From: Chitinophaga sp.
GTDB lineage: Bacteria; Bacteroidota; Bacteroidia; Chitinophagales; Chitinophagaceae
Direction: 5' to 3'
DNA: 64,000 nt
Assembly (NCBI RefSeq): GCF_017745275.1
Contig: NZ_JAGHZS010000006.1
Span: forward strand, 434,001 to 498,000
Shown: piece by piece, positions 36,277-46,043 of the stretch
Position numbering within the stretch: position 1 is the first letter of the stretch
How the letters are laid out: every line of letters begins with the position of its first letter
Notes under the pieces: generated by a model
What the model was told of the DNA's origin: nothing
What the model saw: only the letters and a program-made list of their open reading frames with translations
The model's database searches: none
Position numbers and translations under genes: made by a program

Positions 36277-39200
36277 ATGGGCTCTTCCCTTTTTCGCAAA
36301 GGCAAAGGAAGGCATGTGCTTTACCGTAAGCATTCAACAAAGAACAAAGATGGTAGCACATTATCCCTTCCGCACAAGTTTTTTTCTATCCTTATTCCTA
36401 TTCTGATCTTACTGTTCGCGTCCGTAAGGGCGCAAACAGTTACCTTGAATGTGAAGAATGCTCCCTTTGTGAAGGTGGCAGAAGAAATCAGTAAACAAAC
36501 GAAGTATGATTTTTCTTACAATGACCGCATTCTGAAAAAGACCAGGCCAGTTACACTGAAGCTGGTAAAAGAGCCGCTTACAGGTGCGTTGCAAAAGCTT
36601 TTGTCAGAGCAACCATTGAGCTATGAAATCAGGGACGGTTTGATCATCATTACAGAGAAAAATCAAACCATTGCAGATCAGAATGCCGGGTTATTATCTG
36701 ACGTTAACGGTCGTGTTACCAACGATGCGGGACTACCACTGGAGGCGGCTACCATAAAAGTCAAGAATACCAGCTTCGCTACAAGAACAAATAAAAACGG
36801 CGAATTTATTATTCCTGGCAAGTATGCCAATGATATCCTTCAAATACATCTGCTTGGATATGCAGATTTGGAGATAGGCGCCCAGAGAGCCCGGATAGTC
36901 ACCCTTGCACTGACTACCGCTGACCTTAACGAGGTAAACGTGGTGGTGAATACAGGTTATCTGAAAATAGACAGACGCCATCTTACGAGTGCTGTTACTA
37001 CTCTCAGGATGGACGATATAAGAACTCCGGGTGTGAACACCATTGACAAGTTGCTGGAAGGCAGGGTACCTGGAATGATATTCATGCAGAACTCAGGACA
37101 GGTAGGCGCAGCTCCCAAACTAAGAATACGCGGAACATCCACCATTCTTGGTAACCGTGAACCGCTCTGGGTGCTTGATGGTATTGTACTGACTGATCCT
37201 GTAAATGTAGATCCGCAGCAGATCAATGACCTCGATTTTGTGAACCTGCTGGGTAATGCAATTGCAGGTCTGAATCCGGACGATATTGAGCAGATAGATG
37301 TGCTGAAGGATGCGTCTGCAACTGCGTTGTACGGTGCAAAAGCCGGCAATGGTGTGATTGTAATCACTACCAAAAAAGGGAAGCCCGGAAAACCTATGAT
37401 ATCTTACTCCCTGTCATCCGGGTATACGCGCCGGCCAAGATATACTGATAGAGGCATGTATATGATGACATCCAGGGAACGCATGGATGTATCCAAAGAA
37501 ATGGTGGAACGTGGCATGCATTATAACAATATAACGCAATGGTCAGGATATGAAAGCGCCTTGCAGGATTACTACGAAGGCAAGATTCCCTATGATGAAT
37601 TCAAACGCTTAAGCGATTATTATGCGAATGTGAACACAGACTGGCTGGGACTCATTACACAAGACGCTTTTACCCAAAATCATACGCTAAACCTTTCAGG
37701 TGGATCAAATGATATCAAGTATTATTCCTCGGTTGGTTATCTCAACGAAAATGGCGTGATCAATGGTGAAAGTAACAAACGTTACTCCTCCATGCTGAAT
37801 GTTACTGCCGACTATAAGAAGTTCATGGCGCAGATTGCATTTAACGGCAACTACCAGGTCAGGAATTATACGCCGTCGGATCTGGGTATCATGAACTACG
37901 CTTATAATACCAGCCGTACGATCCCGGCTTATAACCCGGATGGTAGTCTCTTTTATTATCCACAAACCAATGGTTTGTTAAATTATAATTACAATATCCT
38001 AAACGAGCGTGACAACAGTAATGATCGTACTGACCTCATTTCTGCCAACATCAGGGCGCTGTTAAAATGGCGGATAATAAGGGGATTAGATGTGGAAGGC
38101 ACTTTCGCTTTTGGCATCAGTAACAACAACAGGGAATTGTACTATACCAAAGATTCTTATTACATATTTAAACTGCGCGCTGATCAGACAAACAGATGGG
38201 ACCTGGCCCCGGTTGGAGGGGAACTGCAAAAGTCTGAAACGCGGAATAAAAATTATACCGGCCGTTTGCAGGTAAATTACATAACAACATTGGATAAATC
38301 CGGCAGGCACTCTTTAACTGCTACTGGTGGTGTGGAAGTAAAATCCAATGGATATGATGGGTTCAATATTACCAGGAGAGGCTATTTCAGAGAGATGGGT
38401 GGGTACTTTGATATTGTGCCTACCACCTATACAGGATATTATCAGCAATGGATGTCAACAAAACCTGCCCTGGGATATTTTAACCGCCAGCTCACCAATG
38501 ATTTTGCCTGGTTTGGTACAGCGGGTTATTCCTACGATAACCGCTACCTGCTGAATGTCCATATCAGGGGGGAACAATCCAACCTTTTCGGGTCCAGAAC
38601 CAACAACCGCTTTCTGCCTATCTGGGCAGTTTCTGGCCGGTGGAACATGAAGAACGATGTACTTAGTGATGTAGCCTGGATCAATGATCTTGCTCTCAAA
38701 GGATCCTGGGGCTGGCAGGGGAATATGTTGCCTGGCCAGTCTGCCAGCATGGTGATTCGCCAGAACCTAAATACAAATCCCTACTATAATGAAACATCTT
38801 CCAATATTGTAAACTTCCCTAACCCGGATCTTAAATGGGAAAAGACTTCATCCTTTAATGCCGGCCTGGAATTTTCCATCTTAAAAGGAAAGCTCAACGG
38901 ATCGCTGTCATATTTCTATAAGAGAACCAAAGATGCATTTCTTAACAAAACAGTATCTGAGATCAATGGAGTAGAAAAGTATGTTATCAATAGCGGTACC
39001 CTTGAAAATAAAGGCATAGAGGTAGCGTTGTCAATAAAGGCAATTGATAACGCTTCTTTAAGTAGCTCCCGCCGCGGATTTGTATGGCGTATAGATCCGC
39101 AACTGGGGCAGGTATTGAACAAAGTTTTGAACAGGGCTATTAATAACAGGAACAATGTGCTGGTGGACAACATTACCTATAACGACTTTCTGAATGGTAC

Positions 39201-39948
39201 TGTACAATTGTCCGGGAAGCCGATCAATACTTTTTACTCCTATAAATTTAAAGGTCTGAGTCCAGTAGATGGTTCTCCCATCTTTTACGGTGCAGAACCG
39301 GAGCTGGCAGGTGAATACAATAAGAAATACTCCCAGATGAAAAGGGAGGATGTATATCTGTCTGTGATGAGTGAGTCTGGTCGCAGAGAGCCCTTTATAC
39401 AAGGTGGTATCTCCAACTATTTCGGCTGGCGTAATTTCGGGTTGTCCTGTAATATTACCTATTCCCTTGGGAACAAGATCAGGATGCTGAAAATAGCCTC
39501 CGGATATGCTTCTGCTATTACCTATCCACAGCAAAATCTGCGAAAGGAATTTGTAGACAGATGGCGCCGGCCAGGTGATGAGAACTATACCAATATCCCC
39601 GGTTTACAGGCTACTAACAATGTTAACATTCCCTGGTGGAATATTTATCCGGCAAGTGCTTATTCTTTTGCAGGCAGCATGTACGACATGTATGACAACT
39701 CGGATGTAAGGCTGGTAAGCGCTAATTATGTGAAACTTCAGTCCGCCTCTTTCAGATACAACTTCAATGAAAAAATGATGCGGAAGTTAGGATTTGCTTC
39801 AGCTTATGTCAGCATTACCGGAACAAACCTGTTCACTATCACCAACAAGCTGTTAAAAGGTCAGGATCCGGAACAGTCGGGGGGATCTCCCAATATCAAC
39901 CTTTCGATAAGACCTTCCTATACCGGTAGTATTAATGTTTCATTTTAA
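36277..39948 (+). CDS. SusC/RagA-family TonB-linked transporter with STN domain (locus B)
   Basis: This 1223-residue importer and sensor has a long basic N-region with signal core 'FFSILIPILILLFASVRAQ'. The STN domain lies at about residues 50-120 ('VTLNVKNAPFVKVAEEISKQTKYDFSYN'). A carboxypeptidase-regulatory-like domain follows ('VNGRVTNDAGLPLEAATIKV'), then a plug with 'VLDGIVLTD' and 'IEQIDVLKDASATALYGAKAGNGVIVITTKKG', and a barrel ending 'GSINVSF'. The usual 'VVGYGTQ' TonB-box region is replaced by 'VVVNTGYLKIDRRHLTSAV', which marks a distinct subgroup. It works with the SusD encoded 12 bases downstream; the neighbouring protease and thioredoxin genes hint at a protein or peptide substrate. 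Confidence 0.95.
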   Translation: MGSSLFRKGKGRHVLYRKHSTKNKDGSTLSLPHKFFSILIPILILLFASVRAQTVTLNVKNAPFVKVAEEISKQTKYDFSYNDRILKKTRPVTLKLVKEPLTGALQKLLSEQPLSYEIRDGLIIITEKNQTIADQNAGLLSDVNGRVTNDAGLPLEAATIKVKNTSFATRTNKNGEFIIPGKYANDILQIHLLGYADLEIGAQRARIVTLALTTADLNEVNVVVNTGYLKIDRRHLTSAVTTLRMDDIRTPGVNTIDKLLEGRVPGMIFMQNSGQVGAAPKLRIRGTSTILGNREPLWVLDGIVLTDPVNVDPQQINDLDFVNLLGNAIAGLNPDDIEQIDVLKDASATALYGAKAGNGVIVITTKKGKPGKPMISYSLSSGYTRRPRYTDRGMYMMTSRERMDVSKEMVERGMHYNNITQWSGYESALQDYYEGKIPYDEFKRLSDYYANVNTDWLGLITQDAFTQNHTLNLSGGSNDIKYYSSVGYLNENGVINGESNKRYSSMLNVTADYKKFMAQIAFNGNYQVRNYTPSDLGIMNYAYNTSRTIPAYNPDGSLFYYPQTNGLLNYNYNILNERDNSNDRTDLISANIRALLKWRIIRGLDVEGTFAFGISNNNRELYYTKDSYYIFKLRADQTNRWDLAPVGGELQKSETRNKNYTGRLQVNYITTLDKSGRHSLTATGGVEVKSNGYDGFNITRRGYFREMGGYFDIVPTTYTGYYQQWMSTKPALGYFNRQLTNDFAWFGTAGYSYDNRYLLNVHIRGEQSNLFGSRTNNRFLPIWAVSGRWNMKNDVLSDVAWINDLALKGSWGWQGNMLPGQSASMVIRQNLNTNPYYNETSSNIVNFPNPDLKWEKTSSFNAGLEFSILKGKLNGSLSYFYKRTKDAFLNKTVSEINGVEKYVINSGTLENKGIEVALSIKAIDNASLSSSRRGFVWRIDPQLGQVLNKVLNRAINNRNNVLVDNITYNDFLNGTVQLSGKPINTFYSYKFKGLSPVDGSPIFYGAEPELAGEYNKKYSQMKREDVYLSVMSESGRREPFIQGGISNYFGWRNFGLSCNITYSLGNKIRMLKIASGYASAITYPQQNLRKEFVDRWRRPGDENYTNIPGLQATNNVNIPWWNIYPASAYSFAGSMYDMYDNSDVRLVSANYVKLQSASFRYNFNEKMMRKLGFASAYVSITGTNLFTITNKLLKGQDPEQSGGSPNINLSIRPSYTGSINVSF

Positions 39949-39960
39949 AATATAAGCACC

Positions 39961-41544
39961 ATGAAAAATGTATTTGTTCTGCTTACGTGCTTACTATTGT
40001 TGTCATCATGCAGCAAATTCCTGGAGGAATATACTACAGATCAAAAGTATGCCTCCACCACGGCGGACCTCGAGAGCCTGATGATCGGTGAAGCTTTTAT
40101 AAATAATGTACAACTATCTATCTACAGCCAGTCCACCCTGTCGGATATATCATCAGAATTGAGCGTTTTCGCTCCATGGCTGCATGTAATGGATGACGAC
40201 AGTGAAGCATTTGTAGCGGACGTGGTAGAAACAAGTCAGGCCACTCCACTTTACAAATTGTCTGGTTTTCATAACTGGGGCCAGGTGCCTGCTGTTGATA
40301 TTCTCAACGCCACATGGGAAGAAACTGCCTGGCGCAGATTGTACAAACGTATTGGCGCTTTGAATGCAATTCTTTTCCAGGCGGCTAAACTCGCTGACGG
40401 CTCCGCCCAAAACCTGCAGTTAAAGCATTTACGCGGGGAAGCTTATTTTCTCAGGGGATACTATTATTTTATGTTGCAAAATATTTATGGAGCGCCCTAC
40501 CGAAAAAGTACTGCTACAACAGACCAGGGGGTACCTGTAAAAGTTTCTGAAAAGATAGACGACAAATATTTTACCCGTGATAATAATGAGAAGGTATACA
40601 CCCAGATCATAGCAGATCTTAATGAAGCGGCTACCTACCTGGAAGGGTATAATCCAGACAACAGGATAAGGGTGGGCATTGCGGCTGTTAAGGCTTTGCA
40701 AAGCCGTGTTTACCTGTATACCGAGCAATATGATAAAGTTGTTGCAACAGTGAAAGACTTTGAAACAATGGGCTACAACCTTACTGACCTCAATCAGTAT
40801 GTAGCGGGCAACAGCTTTTCCTACCGGGGCGCAGGGGAGTCTATTTTCACCATGGGCTCATATGTGATTCCCGGCGTTTTTATGAACGATTCACTGTCTC
40901 AGTGGAGCGGTAATGATAACCGGGTTTCTGCCTTCAAGGCTTCTAATGATTTAGTGGGTACTTATGACACGGCTGATCTGAGACGTGTTGCTTTCTTCAG
41001 CAGGGCTACTAAAAGTAAGTCCTGGCTGCCGGCCAAATACCGCGCCTGGAGCACGTATAATGATCCTAACCAGGTATCCTGCATTTTCTCTTTCCGCTAC
41101 GCAGAGGTAATACTGAACCGCGCAGAAGCATTGGCTATGATGGGCGCAGACGGCGAAGCCCGTGCTGAATTACAGCGGCTGCGCATGAAACGCTTCAGGG
41201 ATGCCGGTACAGGTCAGCTTCCTTCATCCAATGAGGCGCTTGTTAATTTTATCCGTGCTGAACGGCGTCGTGAACTGTGTTTTGAAGGACATCGCTGGTT
41301 TGATCTCAGGCGTTATGCGGTGAATTCAAAATATCCATTGCCATCTTCCTTTGTCATCAAACATCCTGTTTACAGTTATGATGCGCAGTCTAACACGTAT
41401 ACGCCGGTAGGTAACTATGTACTTAAATCTATTGCGGAAGACGGTGCAGGCTGGCAGGTCCCCATCCCTGACTATGCCATAGAATTCAACCGTGGCGCGC
41501 TTACTAATCCAATTCGTCCTGTTCGTCAGATTCAACCACTATAA
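39961..41544 (+). CDS. SusD/RagB-family surface lipoprotein (locus B)
   Basis: This 527-residue SusC partner has lipobox LLSSC. RagB/SusD features are a TPR-like helical core 'LKHLRGEAYFLRGYYYFMLQNIYGAPYRK', 'YTQIIADLNEAATYL' and 'AVKALQSRVYLYTEQYDKVV'. The C-terminal 'FIRAERRRELCFEGHRWFDLRRY' is a hallmark of the family. It binds substrate at the cell surface over the SusC barrel. The next gene begins only 10 bases after its stop. Confidence 0.96.
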   Translation: MKNVFVLLTCLLLLSSCSKFLEEYTTDQKYASTTADLESLMIGEAFINNVQLSIYSQSTLSDISSELSVFAPWLHVMDDDSEAFVADVVETSQATPLYKLSGFHNWGQVPAVDILNATWEETAWRRLYKRIGALNAILFQAAKLADGSAQNLQLKHLRGEAYFLRGYYYFMLQNIYGAPYRKSTATTDQGVPVKVSEKIDDKYFTRDNNEKVYTQIIADLNEAATYLEGYNPDNRIRVGIAAVKALQSRVYLYTEQYDKVVATVKDFETMGYNLTDLNQYVAGNSFSYRGAGESIFTMGSYVIPGVFMNDSLSQWSGNDNRVSAFKASNDLVGTYDTADLRRVAFFSRATKSKSWLPAKYRAWSTYNDPNQVSCIFSFRYAEVILNRAEALAMMGADGEARAELQRLRMKRFRDAGTGQLPSSNEALVNFIRAERRRELCFEGHRWFDLRRYAVNSKYPLPSSFVIKHPVYSYDAQSNTYTPVGNYVLKSIAEDGAGWQVPIPDYAIEFNRGALTNPIRPVRQIQPL

Positions 41545-41554
41545 TCCAGTGCAC

Positions 41555-42478
41555 ATGAAAAATAAAATATCTCTGATCGCCTTTTCTTTATTGACTTTGG
41601 TGGCATCATGCAGAAAGGAGGAAGAAACAGTTTTTCCTGACTATGATAAAAACTGGCTGGTGGTGGCGGATGATCCAAATGATGCAACGATTCATGCCAA
41701 TTATCTTTTCTACAAGGAAACCGGGATACCTATATACATCAATGATACCATTGGTTCCCAGCAGCGGCGGGATGTGTTTGGACATGATTATACTTATTAT
41801 GAAGTGTTGTCGATGAGCTACTCATTGGGCGGCCTGCAATCCGGGGCGCCACCAATAGTGCAGTCATTTACTTATTGTTCAAAGGCAGATGTGCCGGCTG
41901 CATTGGATTTTCTGAGGACAGAGATCATACCGGTACTGCCGAAGGGAATACATATACCGAGTATCCTGCTCGTGGATACGCTGAGCAGCAACGCGTTTGG
42001 TAAATATGCCTTCAAGGGATTCAATACAATTGTGATAGGCGCTGTGCCACAAATTCCTGGTATGAACGAAGCTACCAGGGCTGCTTATAAAGGAGCTATC
42101 CTGCGTGCCTTTCTTACCAATGCAGTACTCAGTGATAAATACAGCACCATCCTGCAGAAATTTTACAATGCCTCCAGGAAGTTTGTGACTTCGCGTGACG
42201 TATATGGCGTGTATCAATTCCAGCTTGCCAGCCTGGTAACAGGTCTGCCACCAGGGGTAACGGCCACGCCACAGGCCATTGGATTCCTGGGCACCGATCC
42301 AAGAAATACGTATTACACACCTATTTCAACATGGATGGATGTGTGTATGTACCTGGAGGCGGTGCTGGGTAATTCAGAAGCGCAGTTTAAACAGCTTTAT
42401 GGAAACCAGGAGAATATCATGATCAAATACGGTTATATCAAACAGATACTTACTGATATGGGAGTGCCTCTTAAATAG
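41555..42478 (+). CDS. Zinc-metallopeptidase-like lipoprotein lacking HEXXH (Peptidase_Mx1-like, locus B)
   Basis: This lipoprotein has about 307 residues. ATG 41555 gives a clean signal with lipobox VASC; an upstream frame overlapping susD is unlikely. The overall layout fits the putative zinc-binding metallopeptidase (PF15890) that often follows SusCD. The N-terminal part has 'IHANYLFYKETGIPIYIND', and the C-terminal part has 'WMDVCMYLEAVLGNSEAQFKQLY' then 'IMIKYGYIKQIL'. The region where HEXXH should stand reads 'AAYKGAILRAFLTNAVL', with no zinc ligands. It is therefore probably a non-catalytic binding relative. Family placement is moderately sure; the missing motif is directly visible. 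Confidence 0.8.
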   Translation: MKNKISLIAFSLLTLVASCRKEEETVFPDYDKNWLVVADDPNDATIHANYLFYKETGIPIYINDTIGSQQRRDVFGHDYTYYEVLSMSYSLGGLQSGAPPIVQSFTYCSKADVPAALDFLRTEIIPVLPKGIHIPSILLVDTLSSNAFGKYAFKGFNTIVIGAVPQIPGMNEATRAAYKGAILRAFLTNAVLSDKYSTILQKFYNASRKFVTSRDVYGVYQFQLASLVTGLPPGVTATPQAIGFLGTDPRNTYYTPISTWMDVCMYLEAVLGNSEAQFKQLYGNQENIMIKYGYIKQILTDMGVPLK

Positions 42479-42535
42479 CCGATAATGGAACCAATCCTGG
42501 CAAAAACATATTATAAGTAATAATTAAAATCAAAT

Positions 42536-43882
42536 ATGAAAAAGACAGTTTTATCTATCCTGCTGCTGGGTATTTCAGCGGCGGCCTGGGCACAGCATGC
42601 CGTGATCAAAGGTAAGTTTGTGAAAGAAAATACCAGTACCATGGGCGGCAGCCAGATTTATCTTTTCAAGGCAGCAGATGGAGGTATGGTGCCTGTGTCT
42701 ATGATCCCGGTAGCCCGGCAAGACCATTCCTTTCAGGCGCAGCTGGCAGACAGTGATCTGAATGTGATCCGTTATATTGGAATCGCTGATGAAGTATACC
42801 CGGTATATATGCGGAAAGGCGACTCGCTGACGATCGATGCCGGCTTTGGAGAGATCACCTACTCCGGCAAAGTAAATGCGGAGAATAAGGTGTTTGCTGA
42901 TTGGAATAAAATAGTGGCGCCACTCAGAAATTTTACTTATACCAAAGATGGCTGGAAACGAGCAGCGAATGGTTACGCTCCTGCACTTGATTCCCTGGTG
43001 AAACCTGCCGAAGCATTTGTGAATAATATCAAAACAGACAATACAAAATTTGACCGCGATGTAAAATTCATGCTGCCATACAGTTTCCGATACGATGCTT
43101 TAGGTCCGTTTTTACAAGGGTTGGGATATACCCGGCATGATCAATACCCGGCTTTTATTTCCAACATATTTAAAACAGAGAATTATGCAGATCAGCAGAT
43201 ATGGACACTCCCTTTTGGTTATAGTTATATCCAGAATTCAGCATTTGTAAAACACTTCATTTATAATTTAGAGAATGGATACCTGGAGAACGTCATTGTT
43301 CCCGAGATCACTAACCCAAAGATGAGAGCTGATTATGTACTCACCGCATTAGCTCGCAAGGAATATCAGAAAATGGCTGCTTTTGTAAGCAAAAACAAAC
43401 AGTACATGGTCACAGACCAGCAGAAGAACAGAATGAACTTTTTTGAGAAAAGAGCCATTTTGAAGGAACCAGGCGGCGAGTCAATTGATTTTGCATATCC
43501 CGACAGAGATGGTAAAGTACATCATCTTAAAGATTTCCGGGGCAAGGTAGTATTGGTGGATGTTTGGGCTACCTGGTGTAAGCCTTGTCTTGCAGAACAG
43601 CCGGCGCTGGAAGCACTCGAAAAATCATTCGAGGGGAAAGAGGTTGTTTTCCTCAGTATTTCAATAGACACCGAGAAAGATAAATGGAAAAATATGATTG
43701 AGACAAAGAACTTGTCGGGCATTCATTTATACTCCAACAACCAGGGAAGTTTGATCCAGGATTACGAAATAACAGAAATACCACGGTTTATCCTGTTTGA
43801 CAAAAACGGTAAAATGGTGAGTTATGATGCCATCAGGCCTTCTGATCCGAAATTAAAGGAGCTAATCCAGTCAAAAATTTAA
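42536..43882 (+). CDS. TlpA-like thiol:disulfide oxidoreductase with DUF4369-like domain (locus B)
   Basis: This 448-residue periplasmic protein has a signal peptide (MKKTVLSILLLGISAAAWAQ) and an N-terminal DUF4369-like beta domain ('VIKGKFVKENTSTMGGSQIYLFK'). A helical middle follows, then a C-terminal thioredoxin fold with Cys348-Lys-Pro-Cys351 ('WATWCKPC') and cis-Pro in 'EIPRFI'. TlpA/ResA-type proteins reduce disulfides in envelope proteins. Here it sits directly after SusCD and before a second thioredoxin, so reduction of imported or surface-bound disulfide-containing proteins is a reasonable inference. Confidence 0.93.
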   Translation: MKKTVLSILLLGISAAAWAQHAVIKGKFVKENTSTMGGSQIYLFKAADGGMVPVSMIPVARQDHSFQAQLADSDLNVIRYIGIADEVYPVYMRKGDSLTIDAGFGEITYSGKVNAENKVFADWNKIVAPLRNFTYTKDGWKRAANGYAPALDSLVKPAEAFVNNIKTDNTKFDRDVKFMLPYSFRYDALGPFLQGLGYTRHDQYPAFISNIFKTENYADQQIWTLPFGYSYIQNSAFVKHFIYNLENGYLENVIVPEITNPKMRADYVLTALARKEYQKMAAFVSKNKQYMVTDQQKNRMNFFEKRAILKEPGGESIDFAYPDRDGKVHHLKDFRGKVVLVDVWATWCKPCLAEQPALEALEKSFEGKEVVFLSISIDTEKDKWKNMIETKNLSGIHLYSNNQGSLIQDYEITEIPRFILFDKNGKMVSYDAIRPSDPKLKELIQSKI

Positions 43883-43895
43883 TACTTAACCGCGT

Positions 43896-44990
43896 ATGAA
43901 ATTATTTTTCATTTCCCTTCTGTTAACAATAGGCATTTTAGGAAAGCAGGATACTATTGCACAGGGAATAATATTCCAGGATCTGACGCTTCAACAGGCG
44001 ATGTCGAAAGCTGCTGATCCGGCAACGCCAAAACTGATCTTTGTTGATTGTTATACCAGTTGGTGTGGACCTTGTATTGAAATGGCCAAACAGGAGTTTC
44101 CTAAAAAAGTATCGGGAGACTTCTTCAATCCTAAGTTTATTGCTGTCAAATTCGATATGGAAAAAGGAGAGGGAATTGATATCGCGAAGAAATATGATGT
44201 TAAGATGTTCCCGACATTCCTGATCCTCGATGAAAAAGGGGACGAAATAAACAGGGTAGTAGGAAAAGCAGGCGCAGAGGAGTTCATTGAAAAGGTGAAG
44301 GTGGCTTTAAATCCTGATAATTCAATGGCAAAGTTGAAGGCAGCTTACGGGAAGGAAAAAAATTTCCGTACAGGATTGCCTTATGCAAAGGCGCTGTACG
44401 AAAATGCCAAAGATCCGTCTGTTGTGCTGAGTGAGGTTTTTGACGTTGCAATGGATTATGAGCGGTTCAGTGTTGACTATTTAAAGTTAGCGCTGGGAGC
44501 GGTGGAATTTGGCAGCCCTTTTTTCAGGAAGCTGATGTTAGATAAAAGTAGCATTGATAAGGCATTGGGTGCGGAGGTTGCGAACGGGATGATCTTTGAC
44601 AAGGTCCGTAAGCATATGTACCTGATCGCAAATGAAAATGGTGCAAAGTATAATGTCTTTTACACGCCCCAACAGGTGGAGGATATAGCATATACCATTG
44701 CATTGCTGAAGCTGGATCCAATGAAGCAGGAGGTCCACATGTGCAGAGTTGCGTTGTATGTTGCTAACAAGGACCTGAATGGGATGATTGATTACTATAA
44801 GCGGTATATAGTGCATTTGCCGGATAATGATGTATTTAAAGGTATACTGGATGGTATCCTGGCGGGTAAAGTATCCAGGGCTACAGATGCCCAGAAAGCG
44901 GCTATCAGGGAATATTTTCAGGTGGGAAGCAGGAACGCTGAAAGGCTGGCAAAGTATTATAAGTCGCAGTTAGAGGGCATCAGTAAATAA
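43896..44990 (+). CDS. Secreted thioredoxin-domain protein (locus B)
   Basis: This 364-residue protein has a signal peptide (MKLFFISLLLTIGILGKQDTIAQ). An N-terminal thioredoxin fold carries Cys57-Gly-Pro-Cys60 ('TSWCGPC') and cis-Pro in 'KMFPTFLI'. A mainly helical C-terminal region of about 220 residues ('FSVDYLKLALGAVEFGSPFFRKLML', 'EVHMCRVALYVANKDLNGMIDYYKRY') has TPR-like character. CGPC is the reducing-type motif, different from the CKPC of the previous gene, so the two could form a relay. It lies 13 bases after the TlpA-like gene. Confidence 0.9.
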   Translation: MKLFFISLLLTIGILGKQDTIAQGIIFQDLTLQQAMSKAADPATPKLIFVDCYTSWCGPCIEMAKQEFPKKVSGDFFNPKFIAVKFDMEKGEGIDIAKKYDVKMFPTFLILDEKGDEINRVVGKAGAEEFIEKVKVALNPDNSMAKLKAAYGKEKNFRTGLPYAKALYENAKDPSVVLSEVFDVAMDYERFSVDYLKLALGAVEFGSPFFRKLMLDKSSIDKALGAEVANGMIFDKVRKHMYLIANENGAKYNVFYTPQQVEDIAYTIALLKLDPMKQEVHMCRVALYVANKDLNGMIDYYKRYIVHLPDNDVFKGILDGILAGKVSRATDAQKAAIREYFQVGSRNAERLAKYYKSQLEGISK

Positions 44991-45030
44991 ACGGAGGCAT
45001 GAAGATGCCCGTATTTTAAAAGAAGTCAAA

Positions 45031-45930
45031 ATGAGTTTTTTTTCAAAAGGATATACCATCAAATGGATCGTTGTATTGGCAGTGAATATTTTATTTATAG
45101 CTGGTATAGCGGTCGGACAGACGTTTACGGACGATGCAAAGATAGCTGCCGGCTTCCTGAAATCTTTCGATTCCTTATCTGCAAAAGGAGGAAGCATTAG
45201 TGCAGAAGAGGTACAAAAAGCACTTATTGCAGAACGGAGTGGTGTCACATTAGACCTGGTGAAGCCGGCTTCAAAAGAGCTGGCAGCCCATACCCTGTAT
45301 GAAAAAGTAAAAAGTGCTACCGTTATTACCGGGGTGGCCTATCTGTGCCCCAGGTGTGAAAACGTGCATCTGAGCGAATCAACGGGATATATCATTGATC
45401 CCAGGGGGATCATGGTTACCAATTACCATGTGGCGGCTTCCTATGCCTTTATGAAAGACGGCAATAAACCCAAAGGGTTTGTAGCGCGTATGGCCGATGG
45501 ACGGACCTATGCAGTAAAGGCCGTCCTTGCATCGTCTAAAAAGAATGATCTTGCCATCCTTCAATTGGATACACATGGTGACGTTTTATCCGTTCTTTCG
45601 CTGGCTGATTCAGTGGGAGTGGGCGACAAGATCTTTATACTTGGTCATCCCAAAGGAATACATTATTTCTTTTCCCAGGGAAATGTGAATAACAGGTATT
45701 TGGAAGAAGTTGGTGAGGGCGACCAAAAATTCTTCCGCGAGATGATAACGGTATCAGCTGACTATGCCACCGGTTCCAGTGGTGGTCCTGTAATGGATAT
45801 TTACGGTAATGTGGTAGGCACGGTAGCCAACACACGTATGTTTTTGCATAGTGATATAAATGCCGGTGTACAAATGGTGCTGAAAAATACGGTGCCTGTT
45901 GAATCATTGTGGAAGCTGATACGGAAATAG
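45031..45930 (+). CDS. Trypsin-like serine protease, membrane-anchored or exported (locus B)
   Basis: This 299-residue protein has an N-terminal hydrophobic segment ('WIVVLAVNILFIAGIAVGQ') that is a signal or anchor. The catalytic triad of a trypsin/DegP-like peptidase is complete: His133 ('TNYHVAA'), Asp173 ('KNDLAIL') and Ser250 ('GSSGGPV'). There is no PDZ domain, unlike DegP/HtrA. A cysteine pair Cys106-Pro-Arg-Cys109 just ahead of the fold is unusual and could be a target of the two thioredoxins encoded upstream. It is the last gene of locus B, 40 bases after the thioredoxin gene. Confidence 0.9.
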   Translation: MSFFSKGYTIKWIVVLAVNILFIAGIAVGQTFTDDAKIAAGFLKSFDSLSAKGGSISAEEVQKALIAERSGVTLDLVKPASKELAAHTLYEKVKSATVITGVAYLCPRCENVHLSESTGYIIDPRGIMVTNYHVAASYAFMKDGNKPKGFVARMADGRTYAVKAVLASSKKNDLAILQLDTHGDVLSVLSLADSVGVGDKIFILGHPKGIHYFFSQGNVNNRYLEEVGEGDQKFFREMITVSADYATGSSGGPVMDIYGNVVGTVANTRMFLHSDINAGVQMVLKNTVPVESLWKLIRK

Positions 45931-46043
45931 TTTTTATGTGTGGGAGGTTTACCGGATCTCTTCAAAGTACTAAAACAAATGAATGCTTAATTTTTATAAG
46001 AGAAAGGTGTTTAGATTTCACCTGATCCCTTATAAATAAAAAT

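Noticed and set aside
41492..41554. N-terminal extension of the metallopeptidase-like lipoprotein into susD
   Set aside because: ATG 41555 gives a clean lipoprotein signal; the extension only reads the end of susD in another frame.
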